NCBI GenBank assembly: GCA_937868455.1
Contig: CALMMO010000374.1
Span: forward strand, 1-5,071
Source: an uncultured Marmoricola sp.
GTDB taxonomy: Bacteria > Actinomycetota > Actinomycetes > Propionibacteriales > Nocardioidaceae
DNA: 5,071 nt
Direction: 5' to 3'
The notes beneath the pieces were generated by a model. That model worked only from the letters and a program-made list of their open reading frames with translations. It ran no database searches and was not told the origin of the DNA. This document shows, one piece after another, positions 1 through 5,071 of this stretch. The position numbers and the translations under genes were made by a program. Each line of letters starts with the position of its first letter. Position 1 is the stretch's first letter.

Positions 1-717
1 ATGAGCTTCAACAAGCCAAAGTCTCGACTGATCTACCGGTTTGATTCGTTCACGTTGAATAACTGGCTCAACCCCTGCGATGACGCGTCAATGTGTTCGG
101 CAGTCGTGCGCAGCGTGCAGATCGGTCTGCTTGCCACACTGGTGGCGACGTTCCTGGGCACCTTGATGGCCTTCGCCTTGGTGCGACACAACTTCGCTGG
201 GCGTTCGGCGGCCAACTTGATGATCTTCTTGCCGATGGCAGCGCCCGAGATCGTGCTCGGTTCGTCATTGTTGGCGCTCTTCGTTTCGGCAGGTTTTGCC
301 GGTCAACTCGGTTTCTGGACCATTTTGATCGCCCACATCATGTTCTGTCTCTCGTTCGTCGTGGTCACGGTGCGCGCACGACTCGCCGGTTTGGACAACA
401 ACCTGGAGAAAGCAGCGATGGATCTTTACGCCACCCCATCGCAAACCTTCTGGAAGGTGACGTTCCCGCTGGTCTTTCCCGGCATCTTGGGTGCGGCGTT
501 GTTGGCGTTCTCGTTGTCGTTCGACGACTTCATCATCACCAACCTCAATGCCGGCAACACGACGACGTTCCCCATGTATGTGTGGGGCGCATCCCAACGG
601 GGTGTTCCGATGCAAGTCAATGTCGTAGGCACGTTGATGTTTGTCATCTCGGTGGCCATCGTGATCGGGAACGAATTGCACCGCAGGCGCCAAGAGCGGT
701 TGCTGGCTACGTCATGA
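1..717 (+). CDS. potC: ABC transporter permease, PotC type (polyamine import), 5'-partial
   Basis: Inner-membrane permease subunit of a spermidine/putrescine-type ABC importer; it would pair with a PotB-like permease, a PotA-like ATPase and a binding protein, none of which is in the window. The 238 visible residues contain about five membrane segments (roughly 36-62, 71-95, 104-124, 155-178, 205-224). Between the third and fourth lies the cytoplasmic EAA loop (about 125-160, with EKAAMDLYATP and a following PLVFPG), which contacts the ATPase. The SFDDFIITN stretch at about 172-181 and the following TTFPMYVWG are typical of PotC-family permeases. The family normally has six segments, and the visible MSFN matches the internal (F)SFN motif just after the first one. 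The ATG at base 1 is therefore probably an internal Met and the gene starts upstream. The stop TGA (715-717) overlaps the next gene's start. Polyamine specificity is inferred from family resemblance and neighbours; other PotC-like importers carry different amines. Confidence 0.88.
   Translation: MSFNKPKSRLIYRFDSFTLNNWLNPCDDASMCSAVVRSVQIGLLATLVATFLGTLMAFALVRHNFAGRSAANLMIFLPMAAPEIVLGSSLLALFVSAGFAGQLGFWTILIAHIMFCLSFVVVTVRARLAGLDNNLEKAAMDLYATPSQTFWKVTFPLVFPGILGAALLAFSLSFDDFIITNLNAGNTTTFPMYVWGASQRGVPMQVNVVGTLMFVISVAIVIGNELHRRRQERLLATS
714..717 (+). other. ATGA start/stop overlap
   Basis: The ATG of the oxidoreductase (714-716) overlaps the TGA stop of the permease (715-717). The preceding ~20 bases hold only a weak purine stretch (AAGAGCGG, too far upstream). 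This points to translational coupling and a shared transcript, tying the oxidase to the imported substrate. Confidence 0.85.
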
Positions 718-2102
718 GCTCCTCGAGTTTGCAAGGCGCTCGACCCACAGCCTTTTGGCTCGAAGACCCTGCACGACCAGAGGTTGCCCCGAGCCTGCGC
801 GGATCGGTGAGCGCTGACTTAGCGATCGTTGGCGGCGGCTACCTAGGCCTGTGGACTGCCCTTTTGGCCAAGGACCGCAACCCTGATCTCGACGTACTCA
901 TTGTTGAAGGGTTGACCTGTGGGCACGCCGCATCGGGGCGTAATGGCGGCTTCTGTGAGGCATCGCTGACCCACGGGTTCGGCAACGGCATGTCGCGTTG
1001 GCCCGACGAGATGGCGACCCTGCTAGAGATGGGCCGAGCCAACCTCAATGCCATTGAGGCGACGATTACGGCCGAGGAGATCGACTGCGATTTTGTGCGA
1101 TCCGGCGTCTTGGCGGTGGCCACTGAGCCCCACCACGTTGAGATTTTGGAAGACGAAATCGTGCAGCTCCAGCAGATGGGACAGCACGCTGTGTTCCTTG
1201 ATGCTGAGCAAACTCGCCAACGGGTCGACTCACCGACCTATCTCGCCTCGATCTATGAGCCCGACGTGGCGCTGGTCGAGCCTGCCCGGCTTGCCTGGGG
1301 GCTTCGCGAAGCCTGTCTCAGGCGTGGCGTGCGCATTCATGAGCGCACCCCGGTGCGCGATATCGCCTCAGACGCGAATGGCGTTCGACTGCGTTGTCGT
1401 GACGCAGTGATTGCCGCGAAGCAGGTCGTTCTGGCCACCAATGCTTACCGTCCGCTTCTCAAGCGACTTCGGCTCATGACGGTGCCGGTCTACGACTACG
1501 CCCTGATGACCGAGCCACTCACGACTGAGCAGCGCGCCGCTATTGGCTGGCTCGGGCGCGAGGGCATCTCAGACACAGCGAACCAGTTCCACTACTACCG
1601 CACCACAAGAGACGGTCGAATCTTGTGGGGAGGGTACGACGCGATCTACCACTACGGCTCCGCGATGAGACCCGACCTTGAGCAACGCCCAGCCACCTTC
1701 GAACTCCTCGCCGATCAGTTCTTCGCCACCTTCCCCCAACTCGAAGGGCTCAACTTCACCCATGCCTGGGGAGGCGTGATCGACACCTGCACCCGGTTCA
1801 CCGCGTTCTACGGCACAGCGATGCGAGGTCGAGTGGGCTATGCCCTCGGTTTCACCGGACTCGGGGTGGGTGCCACCAGGTTTGCCGGTGACGTGGTGCT
1901 CGACTTGCTTGGCGGCCTCGAGACCGAGCGCACCGCCTTGCAGATGGTGCGCGAAAAGCCGCTGCCATTCCCACCCGAGCCGATCCGCTACTTGGGCATC
2001 GAGGCCACGAGGCGTTCACTTGCCGCCGCTGACCTCAACGGCGGCAAGGAAAACCTCTGGCTGCGAGCAACCGGGGCGGTCGGCCTCGGGTTTGACTCCT
2101 AG
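714..2102 (+). CDS. FAD-dependent amine oxidoreductase, PuuB/DadA-like (putative gamma-glutamylputrescine oxidase)
   Basis: A 462-residue flavoprotein of the DAO/DadA superfamily, expected to oxidise an amine to an imine/aldehyde in the cytoplasm. The Rossmann dinucleotide-binding motif GGGYLG is at residues 40-45, after the strand DLAIV. E65 at the end of the second strand (VLIVE) is placed to bind the FAD ribose. GRNGGF at 75-80 is the motif seen in PuuB-like oxidases. The C-terminal FAD-contacting segment is at about 375-399 (GYALGFTGLGVG). The last ~45 residues, from PFPPEP at 418-423 to GLGFDS, form a tail beyond the ~426-residue E. coli PuuB. The start at 714 is chosen because ATGA overlaps the permease stop, the Rossmann fold follows at the usual distance, and no homology-like sequence precedes it although the frame is open back to base 93. 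There is no clear Shine-Dalgarno, so translation probably depends on coupling to the permease. The exact substrate (gamma-glutamylputrescine, putrescine or another amine) cannot be fixed from sequence. Confidence 0.85.
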   Translation: MSSSSLQGARPTAFWLEDPARPEVAPSLRGSVSADLAIVGGGYLGLWTALLAKDRNPDLDVLIVEGLTCGHAASGRNGGFCEASLTHGFGNGMSRWPDEMATLLEMGRANLNAIEATITAEEIDCDFVRSGVLAVATEPHHVEILEDEIVQLQQMGQHAVFLDAEQTRQRVDSPTYLASIYEPDVALVEPARLAWGLREACLRRGVRIHERTPVRDIASDANGVRLRCRDAVIAAKQVVLATNAYRPLLKRLRLMTVPVYDYALMTEPLTTEQRAAIGWLGREGISDTANQFHYYRTTRDGRILWGGYDAIYHYGSAMRPDLEQRPATFELLADQFFATFPQLEGLNFTHAWGGVIDTCTRFTAFYGTAMRGRVGYALGFTGLGVGATRFAGDVVLDLLGGLETERTALQMVREKPLPFPPEPIRYLGIEATRRSLAAADLNGGKENLWLRATGAVGLGFDS

Positions 2103-2135
2103 CCCTTTGATTCCTAGCCCTATGACTCCTAGCCC
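2091..2135. repeat. Three tandem copies of a 15-bp unit at the 3' end of the oxidoreductase gene
   Basis: Units lie at 2091-2105, 2106-2120 and 2121-2135, with consensus TTTGACTCCTAGCCC. Copy 2 differs by one base (GATTCC) and copy 3 by one base (TAT at the start). Because 15 is a multiple of three, each copy carries a TAG in the oxidoreductase frame (2100-2102, 2115-2117, 2130-2132). The first copy encodes the natural FDS-stop end of the protein. The array looks like a local tandem duplication of the gene's last codons and stop. Confidence 0.9.
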
Positions 2136-2136
2136 T

Positions 2137-2162
2137 CAGGCTCAGAGCAGCGTCTGAGCCTG
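2137..2162. terminator. Hairpin between convergent genes, possible bidirectional terminator
   Basis: A perfect 10-bp inverted repeat, CAGGCTCAGA at 2137-2146 and TCTGAGCCTG at 2153-2162, encloses a 6-base loop GCAGCG. It sits where the plus-strand oxidoreductase and the minus-strand aminotransferase converge, and it covers the aminotransferase stop codon (2142-2144) and last six sense codons. No T-tract follows on either strand, so it is not a classical intrinsic terminator. U-poor terminators of this kind have been proposed in actinobacteria. The structure is certain; the function is inferred from position. Confidence 0.5.
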
Positions 2163-3539
2163 GATGAGCACGTCGCGGATGATTTCTTCCATCTCATCGA
2201 AGTGCTCTTGTCCGCAAATGAGCGGCGGTGCTAGTTGGATCACCGGGTCGCCACGGTCATCAGCGCGGCAGTAGAGGCCGGCGTCGTACAACGCCTTGGA
2301 GAGGAACCCTCTTAGGAGACGCTCCGACTCGCCCTCGTTGAAGGTCTCTTTGGTCGCCTTGTCCTTGACCAGTTCGATGCCATAGAAGTAGCCAGCACCG
2401 CGCACGTCACCGACGATGTCCAGGTCCTTCAGCTTCTCCAACGTCGCCCTAAAGCCCGGCTCGTTGTCGAGCACGTGCTGGTTAAGGCCTTCGCGGTCGA
2501 AGATGTCGAGGTTGGCAAGGGCAACGGCCGTCGAGACCGGGTGGCCGCCGAAGGTGTAGCCGTGCAGGAATGAGTTGTGACCCTGCAAGAAGGGCTCCAT
2601 CAGGCGGTCACTGGCGATCATGGCGCCCAGGGGCGAATAGCCCGAGGTAATGCCCTTTGCGCAGGTGATCATGTCGGGCAGGTAGCCATAACGCTCTGCG
2701 CCAAACATGTGCCCAAGCCGGCCGAAGGCGCAAATGACCTCGTCAGAGACCATCAGCACGTCGTACTGGTCGCAGATTTCGCGCACTCGCTCGAAGTATC
2801 CCGGAGGTGGTGGGAAGCAACCGCCGGAGTTTTGTACAGGCTCCAAGAACACTGCCGCCACAGTGTCGGGACCTTCGTTCTCGATGGCTGTGGCAATCTC
2901 GTTGGCTGCCCACTGACCGAAGGCGTACTCATCATCGCCGAAGTACGGCGCGCGATAGAAGTTGGTGTTAGGCACTCGGAAAGTCGAGGGGACCAGGGGT
3001 TCGTACATCGCCTTCATGCCGGGGATTCCGGTGATGGAGAGCGCGCCTTGCGGGGTGCCGTGATAGGCGATGGTGCGGCTAATGACCTTGTGCTTGGTCG
3101 GCTTGCCGGTCAACTTGAAGTAGTGCTTTGCCAACTTCCAAGCAGACTCCACAGCCTCGCCGCCGCCGGTGGTGAAGAAGACGCGGTTCAAGTCGCCAGG
3201 GGCGTAGTTAGCCACACGCTCGGCCAACTCGATGGCGCTGGGGTGGGCGTAGGACCACAAAGGGTGGAACGCCAGTTGGCTGGCCTGCTTGGCTGCAGCC
3301 TCTGCGAGTTCTTGGCGGCCGTGGCCGACCTGAGTGACGAAGAGTCCGGCCAACCCATCGAGGTAGCGGCGTCCGTGGGTGTCGTAAATGTAGGCGCCCT
3401 CACCCCGAGCAATCACTGGGATGTCGCCACCTTCGTAGACCGAGTGGCGTGAGAAGTGCATCCAGAGGTGGTCGCGCGCAGACTCCTGCATCCGCTCGTG
3501 CTCGGCCGCTGAGAGTGCGCGTTCGTGATCGACGGACAT
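2142..3539 (-). CDS. Class III PLP aminotransferase, omega-transaminase (putative putrescine/diamine:pyruvate aminotransferase)
   Basis: A complete 465-residue fold-type I aminotransferase, about the usual length for the family. The PLP Schiff-base lysine is K295 in CAKGITSGY. D266 in SDEVICAFGR would pair with the pyridine nitrogen. E128 lies in the TTGGGEAVES phosphate-binding loop, where many relatives have SGSEAND. Y159-H160-G161 matches the ring-stacking segment, and T329 in GYTFGGHP is the phosphate-binding Thr from the partner subunit. The N-terminal LDGLAGLFVTQVGHGR (60-75) matches the omega-transaminase LAGLW...VGYGR region. The overall pattern resembles SpuC-like putrescine:pyruvate and beta-alanine:pyruvate transaminases. 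With a PatD-like dehydrogenase divergently adjacent, deamination of putrescine to 4-aminobutyraldehyde is the likeliest role, though GABA, beta-alanine or another omega-amine is possible. The start is supported by AAGGGG six bases upstream. Confidence 0.88.
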   Translation of the reverse strand: MSVDHERALSAAEHERMQESARDHLWMHFSRHSVYEGGDIPVIARGEGAYIYDTHGRRYLDGLAGLFVTQVGHGRQELAEAAAKQASQLAFHPLWSYAHPSAIELAERVANYAPGDLNRVFFTTGGGEAVESAWKLAKHYFKLTGKPTKHKVISRTIAYHGTPQGALSITGIPGMKAMYEPLVPSTFRVPNTNFYRAPYFGDDEYAFGQWAANEIATAIENEGPDTVAAVFLEPVQNSGGCFPPPPGYFERVREICDQYDVLMVSDEVICAFGRLGHMFGAERYGYLPDMITCAKGITSGYSPLGAMIASDRLMEPFLQGHNSFLHGYTFGGHPVSTAVALANLDIFDREGLNQHVLDNEPGFRATLEKLKDLDIVGDVRGAGYFYGIELVKDKATKETFNEGESERLLRGFLSKALYDAGLYCRADDRGDPVIQLAPPLICGQEHFDEMEEIIRDVLIQAQTLL

Positions 3540-3545
3540 CTATTG

Positions 3546-3551
3546 CCCCTT
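3546..3551 (-). promoter_or_regulatory. Ribosome binding site of the aminotransferase
   Basis: On the minus strand this reads AAGGGG, six bases before the ATG (3539-3537). It supports the M1 start over the next in-frame Met at residue 17. Confidence 0.7.
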
Positions 3552-3558
3552 CGGGTTG

Positions 3559-3588
3559 TTGATAGTTGGACCCATGGTGCCTGGGCAA
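3559..3588 (-). promoter_or_regulatory. Candidate sigma70-type promoter for the aminotransferase
   Basis: Read on the minus strand, TTGCCC (3588-3583) could be a -35 box and TATCAA (3564-3559) a -10 box, each matching four of six consensus bases, with an 18-base spacer. Transcription would begin near 3552, almost on the RBS, giving a nearly leaderless message. A 10-bp palindrome TGCCTGGGCA (3578-3587) overlaps the -35 and could be an operator. This is a weak match in GC-rich DNA. Confidence 0.25.
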
Positions 3589-3627
3589 ACCGACCTTCGG
3601 CAAGTGAATCCGTGCATGGCGAGGCAA

Positions 3628-3641
3628 AAATCTGCGGATTT
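3628..3641. promoter_or_regulatory. AAATC-TGCG-GATTT dyad, candidate operator
   Basis: AAATC (3628-3632) and GATTT (3637-3641) form a perfect 5-bp inverted repeat around TGCG, in the most AT-rich part of the divergent spacer. Near-symmetrical GCAA (3624-3627) and TTGC (3644-3647) flank it, and TGCATG occurs on both sides at 3613-3618 and 3645-3650. The symmetry suggests a dimeric regulator site, but no regulator gene is in the window to link it to. Confidence 0.3.
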
Positions 3642-3657
3642 CGTTGCATGACCTGAC

Positions 3658-3700
3658 GGGTCGGGATAGTGGAATGTGACGTACGCCGCTAGGGTCGGGA
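3658..3700. repeat. Direct repeat GGGTCGGGA upstream of the dehydrogenase
   Basis: Identical 9-mers lie at 3658-3666 and 3692-3700, 34 bp apart (about three helical turns). Each is followed by TAG, directly in the first copy and after one extra G in the second. The inverted core CCGACC also occurs at 3590-3595. These could be repeated activator or repressor sites; chance recurrence in GC-rich DNA is possible. Confidence 0.35.
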
Positions 3701-3723
3701 GTAGATTCCCACCTCACTTCACG

Positions 3724-3728
3724 AAGGA
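3724..3728 (+). promoter_or_regulatory. Ribosome binding site of the PatD-like dehydrogenase
   Basis: AAGGA lies seven bases before the ATG at 3736. It fixes the start, which gives the family-typical N-terminus (KNFINGEV at residues 7-14). Confidence 0.75.
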
Positions 3729-3735
3729 CGCTCAC

Positions 3736-5071
3736 ATGGCTGACCAGGTGTTCAAGAACTTCATCAACGGCGAGGTCTGCGACCCCGTCGATGGCGAAAT
3801 GTACGACGTGTATGACCCCACAACCGGCGAGGTTTACGCCCAGGCGGCCAAGTCTGGCGCCGAAGACGTTGACCGTGCCATGAAGGCAGCCGAGAAGGCG
3901 TTCGAGGAGTGGCGTGACGTCACCCCGAGCACCCGTCAGCAGGCGATGCTGAAGTTCGCCGACGCTCTCGAGTCGCGCGCCGAAGAACTCGTGGCCGTTG
4001 AGTCTCGCGACACGGGCAAGCCGTTGGGCCTGACCATGAGTGAAGAAATCCCGCCCATGGTCGACCAGTTGCGCTTCTTTGCCGGTGCGGCCCGCGTGCT
4101 TGAAGGCCGCGCCGCCGGTGAGTACATGCAAGGCATGACCTCGATGATCCGTCGTGAGCCCATCGGTGTGTGTGGGCAGGTCACCCCATGGAACTACCCG
4201 ATGATGATGGCGGCTTGGAAGTTCGGCCCCGCGATTGCGGCCGGTAACGCCGTCGTACTCAAGCCAAGCGACACCACTCCGGCCTCGACCGTGTGGATGG
4301 CGCAGGTGGCCGCAGAGTTCTTCCCGGCTGGCCTCTTCAACGTTGTGTGCGGTGACCGCGACACCGGTCGCGCGCTCGTGGCCCACCCCACGCCTCAAAT
4401 GGTCAGCATCACCGGATCGGTGCGTGCGGGCATGGAGGTCGCCAAGGCGGCCGCCGAAGACCTGAAGAACACCCACCTCGAACTCGGTGGCAAGGCGCCT
4501 GTCGTGATCTTCGATGACGCTGACATTGAGGCTGCGGCCGAAGCTATCGCGATCGCCGGCTACTTCAACGCCGGACAAGACTGCACGGCTGCGACTCGCG
4601 TATTGGCCGCCCCCGGCGCCTACGACGACTTCGTGGCCGCGCTGACCGAGCAGGCTAAGGCCACCTCGACTGGCATGCCCGACAACGAAGACGTGCTTTA
4701 CGGGCCGGTTAACAACGCAGACCAACTTGCCAAGGTCGGTGGATTTGTCGACCGGTTGCCCGACCACGCATCGGTGCAGGCCGGTGGCAAGCGTCAAGGT
4801 GACACGGGCTACTTCTTCGAGCCGACCGTGCTCGCCGGCTTGCGTCAAGACGACGAGGTCATTCAAAACGAGATCTTCGGTCCCGTGATCACCGTGCAGC
4901 GCTTCACCGACGAAGACGAGGCCGTGCGTTGGGCCAATGGGGTCAAGTACGGCCTGGCCTCGAGCGTCTGGACCCGTGATCACGGTCGCGCCATGCGCAT
5001 GGCCAAGCGTCTCGACTTCGGCTGCGTGTGGATCAACACCCACATTCCGCTGGTTGCGGAGATGCCTCACG
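3736..5071 (+). CDS. patD: Gamma-aminobutyraldehyde dehydrogenase, PatD-like (NAD-dependent ALDH), 3'-partial
   Basis: This aldehyde dehydrogenase would oxidise 4-aminobutyraldehyde to GABA with NAD+, the step after putrescine deamination. From the ATG at 3736 the frame is open to the window edge, giving 445 residues; E. coli PatD has 474, so about 30 are missing. Visible ALDH landmarks are PWNYP at 151-155 (N153, oxyanion), K176 in LKPSDTTP (cofactor binding), the GSVRAG turn at 227-232, the general base E249 in LELGGKAP, the nucleophile C283 in NAGQDCTA, and E379 in NEIFGPV. The segments FFAGAAR (114-120), AAGEY followed by [14 protein letters not shown] and [12 protein letters not shown] (434-445) closely follow E. 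coli PatD as I remember it and favour it over betaine-aldehyde or succinate-semialdehyde dehydrogenases. A long antisense frame covers the gene but has no family features. Substrate specificity is inferred; PuuC-like use of gamma-glutamyl-aminobutyraldehyde is the main alternative. Confidence 0.9.
   Translation, partial: MADQVFKNFINGEVCDPVDGEMYDVYDPTTGEVYAQAAKSGAEDVDRAMKAAEKAFEEWRDVTPSTRQQAMLKFADALESRAEELVAVESRDTGKPLGLTMSEEIPPMVDQLRFFAGAARVLEGRAAGEYMQGMTSMIRREPIGVCGQVTPWNYPMMMAAWKFGPAIAAGNAVVLKPSDTTPASTVWMAQVAAEFFPAGLFNVVCGDRDTGRALVAHPTPQMVSITGSVRAGMEVAKAAAEDLKNTHLELGGKAPVVIFDDADIEAAAEAIAIAGYFNAGQDCTAATRVLAAPGAYDDFVAALTEQAKATSTGMPDNEDVLYGPVNNADQLAKVGGFVDRLPDHASVQAGGKRQGDTGYFFEPTVLAGLRQDDEVIQNEIFGPVITVQRFTDEDEAVRWANGVKYGLASSVWTRDHGRAMRMAKRLDFGCVWINTHIPLVAEMPH

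Larger units (their letters stand above)
3540..3735. promoter_or_regulatory. Divergent promoter region between aminotransferase and PatD-like dehydrogenase
   Basis: This 196-bp spacer separates two genes transcribed away from each other, so it must hold both of their promoters and any shared operator. It contains an RBS at each edge, two exact copies of GGGTCGGGA, an AAATC/GATTT dyad and a TGCATG pair. I see no small gene in it. A minus-strand reading frame runs through from the dehydrogenase side, but it is an antisense shadow. Confidence 0.75.

Noticed and set aside
93..713. Upstream in-frame extension of the oxidoreductase, overlapping the permease
   Set aside because: The translation is Arg/His-rich low-quality sequence out of frame with a clear permease. 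The oxidoreductase homology begins only after the ATG at 714.
1840..2157. Frame with a repeated TPSP/IPSP C-terminus over the 15-bp repeats
   Set aside because: The proline-serine repeat is only the 15-bp DNA repeat read in another frame; the rest is a shadow of the oxidoreductase.
2577..3452. 291-residue open frame on the plus strand inside the aminotransferase
   Set aside because: It is antisense to a fully motif-supported aminotransferase, has no domain-like pattern, and is best explained by codon bias.
3571..3585. CCCA...TGGG inverted repeat in the spacer
   Set aside because: Four-base arms with a seven-base gap are expected by chance in GC-rich DNA.
3665..3707. Possible -10 boxes GATAGT (3665-3670) and TAGATT (3702-3707) for the dehydrogenase
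   Set aside because: Neither has a convincing -35 at 16-18 bases. The nearest candidates, TTGCAT and GTGACG, are spaced 15 and 20 bases, so I do not call a promoter.
3400..5070. 556-residue open frame on the minus strand, opposite the dehydrogenase and running across the divergent spacer
   Set aside because: The plus strand encodes a textbook aldehyde dehydrogenase with all catalytic motifs and an RBS. The minus frame is rich in His, Gly, Arg and Val with no recognisable fold, as expected for an antisense shadow in GC-biased DNA.
1..5071. CRISPR array, tRNA, insertion sequence or novel defence system
   Set aside because: No regularly spaced repeats, cloverleaf, transposase-like frame or terminal inverted repeats were seen. 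All long coding regions fit polyamine metabolism.

Overview
This window most likely comes from an actinobacterium or close relative. The DNA is fairly GC-rich (about 60% by eye), and the oxidoreductase carries a C-terminal tail (PFPPEP...GLGFDS) that I associate with actinobacterial homologues. The taxonomic call is an inference; there is no rRNA or other marker gene here. No mobile element, tRNA, rRNA or CRISPR array is visible. The content is a polyamine (putrescine-type) uptake and breakdown locus. It is a recognisable metabolic cluster rather than a new kind of system.

Layout. Bases 1-717 (+) hold the 3' part of a PotC-type ABC transporter permease whose N-terminus lies upstream of the window. 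It overlaps by four bases (ATGA, 714-717) with a complete FAD-dependent amine oxidoreductase of the PuuB/DadA type (714-2102, +). A 39-bp gap follows, containing most of a threefold 15-bp repeat and the start of a perfect 10-bp-stem hairpin. The hairpin separates the oxidoreductase from a convergent, complete class III aminotransferase (2142-3539, -). A 196-bp divergent spacer (3540-3735) then leads to a gamma-aminobutyraldehyde dehydrogenase of the PatD type (3736 to beyond 5071, +), which is cut off by the window edge about 30 residues before its expected end.

How the genes fit together. The permease would belong to an ABC importer for putrescine/spermidine-like compounds. The class III aminotransferase can move the terminal amino group of putrescine to a keto acid, giving 4-aminobutyraldehyde. 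The PatD-like dehydrogenase would oxidise that to GABA. The FAD oxidoreductase, translationally coupled to the permease, could act on the imported amine directly or on a gamma-glutamylated form, as PuuB does. No gamma-glutamylputrescine synthetase (PuuA/GlnA-like), PuuD hydrolase or regulator lies inside the window, so it remains open which of the two routes operates. The most interesting non-coding structures are the three-copy repeat that triplicates the oxidoreductase stop codon in frame, the convergent hairpin, and repeated motifs in the divergent spacer that could be regulator sites.
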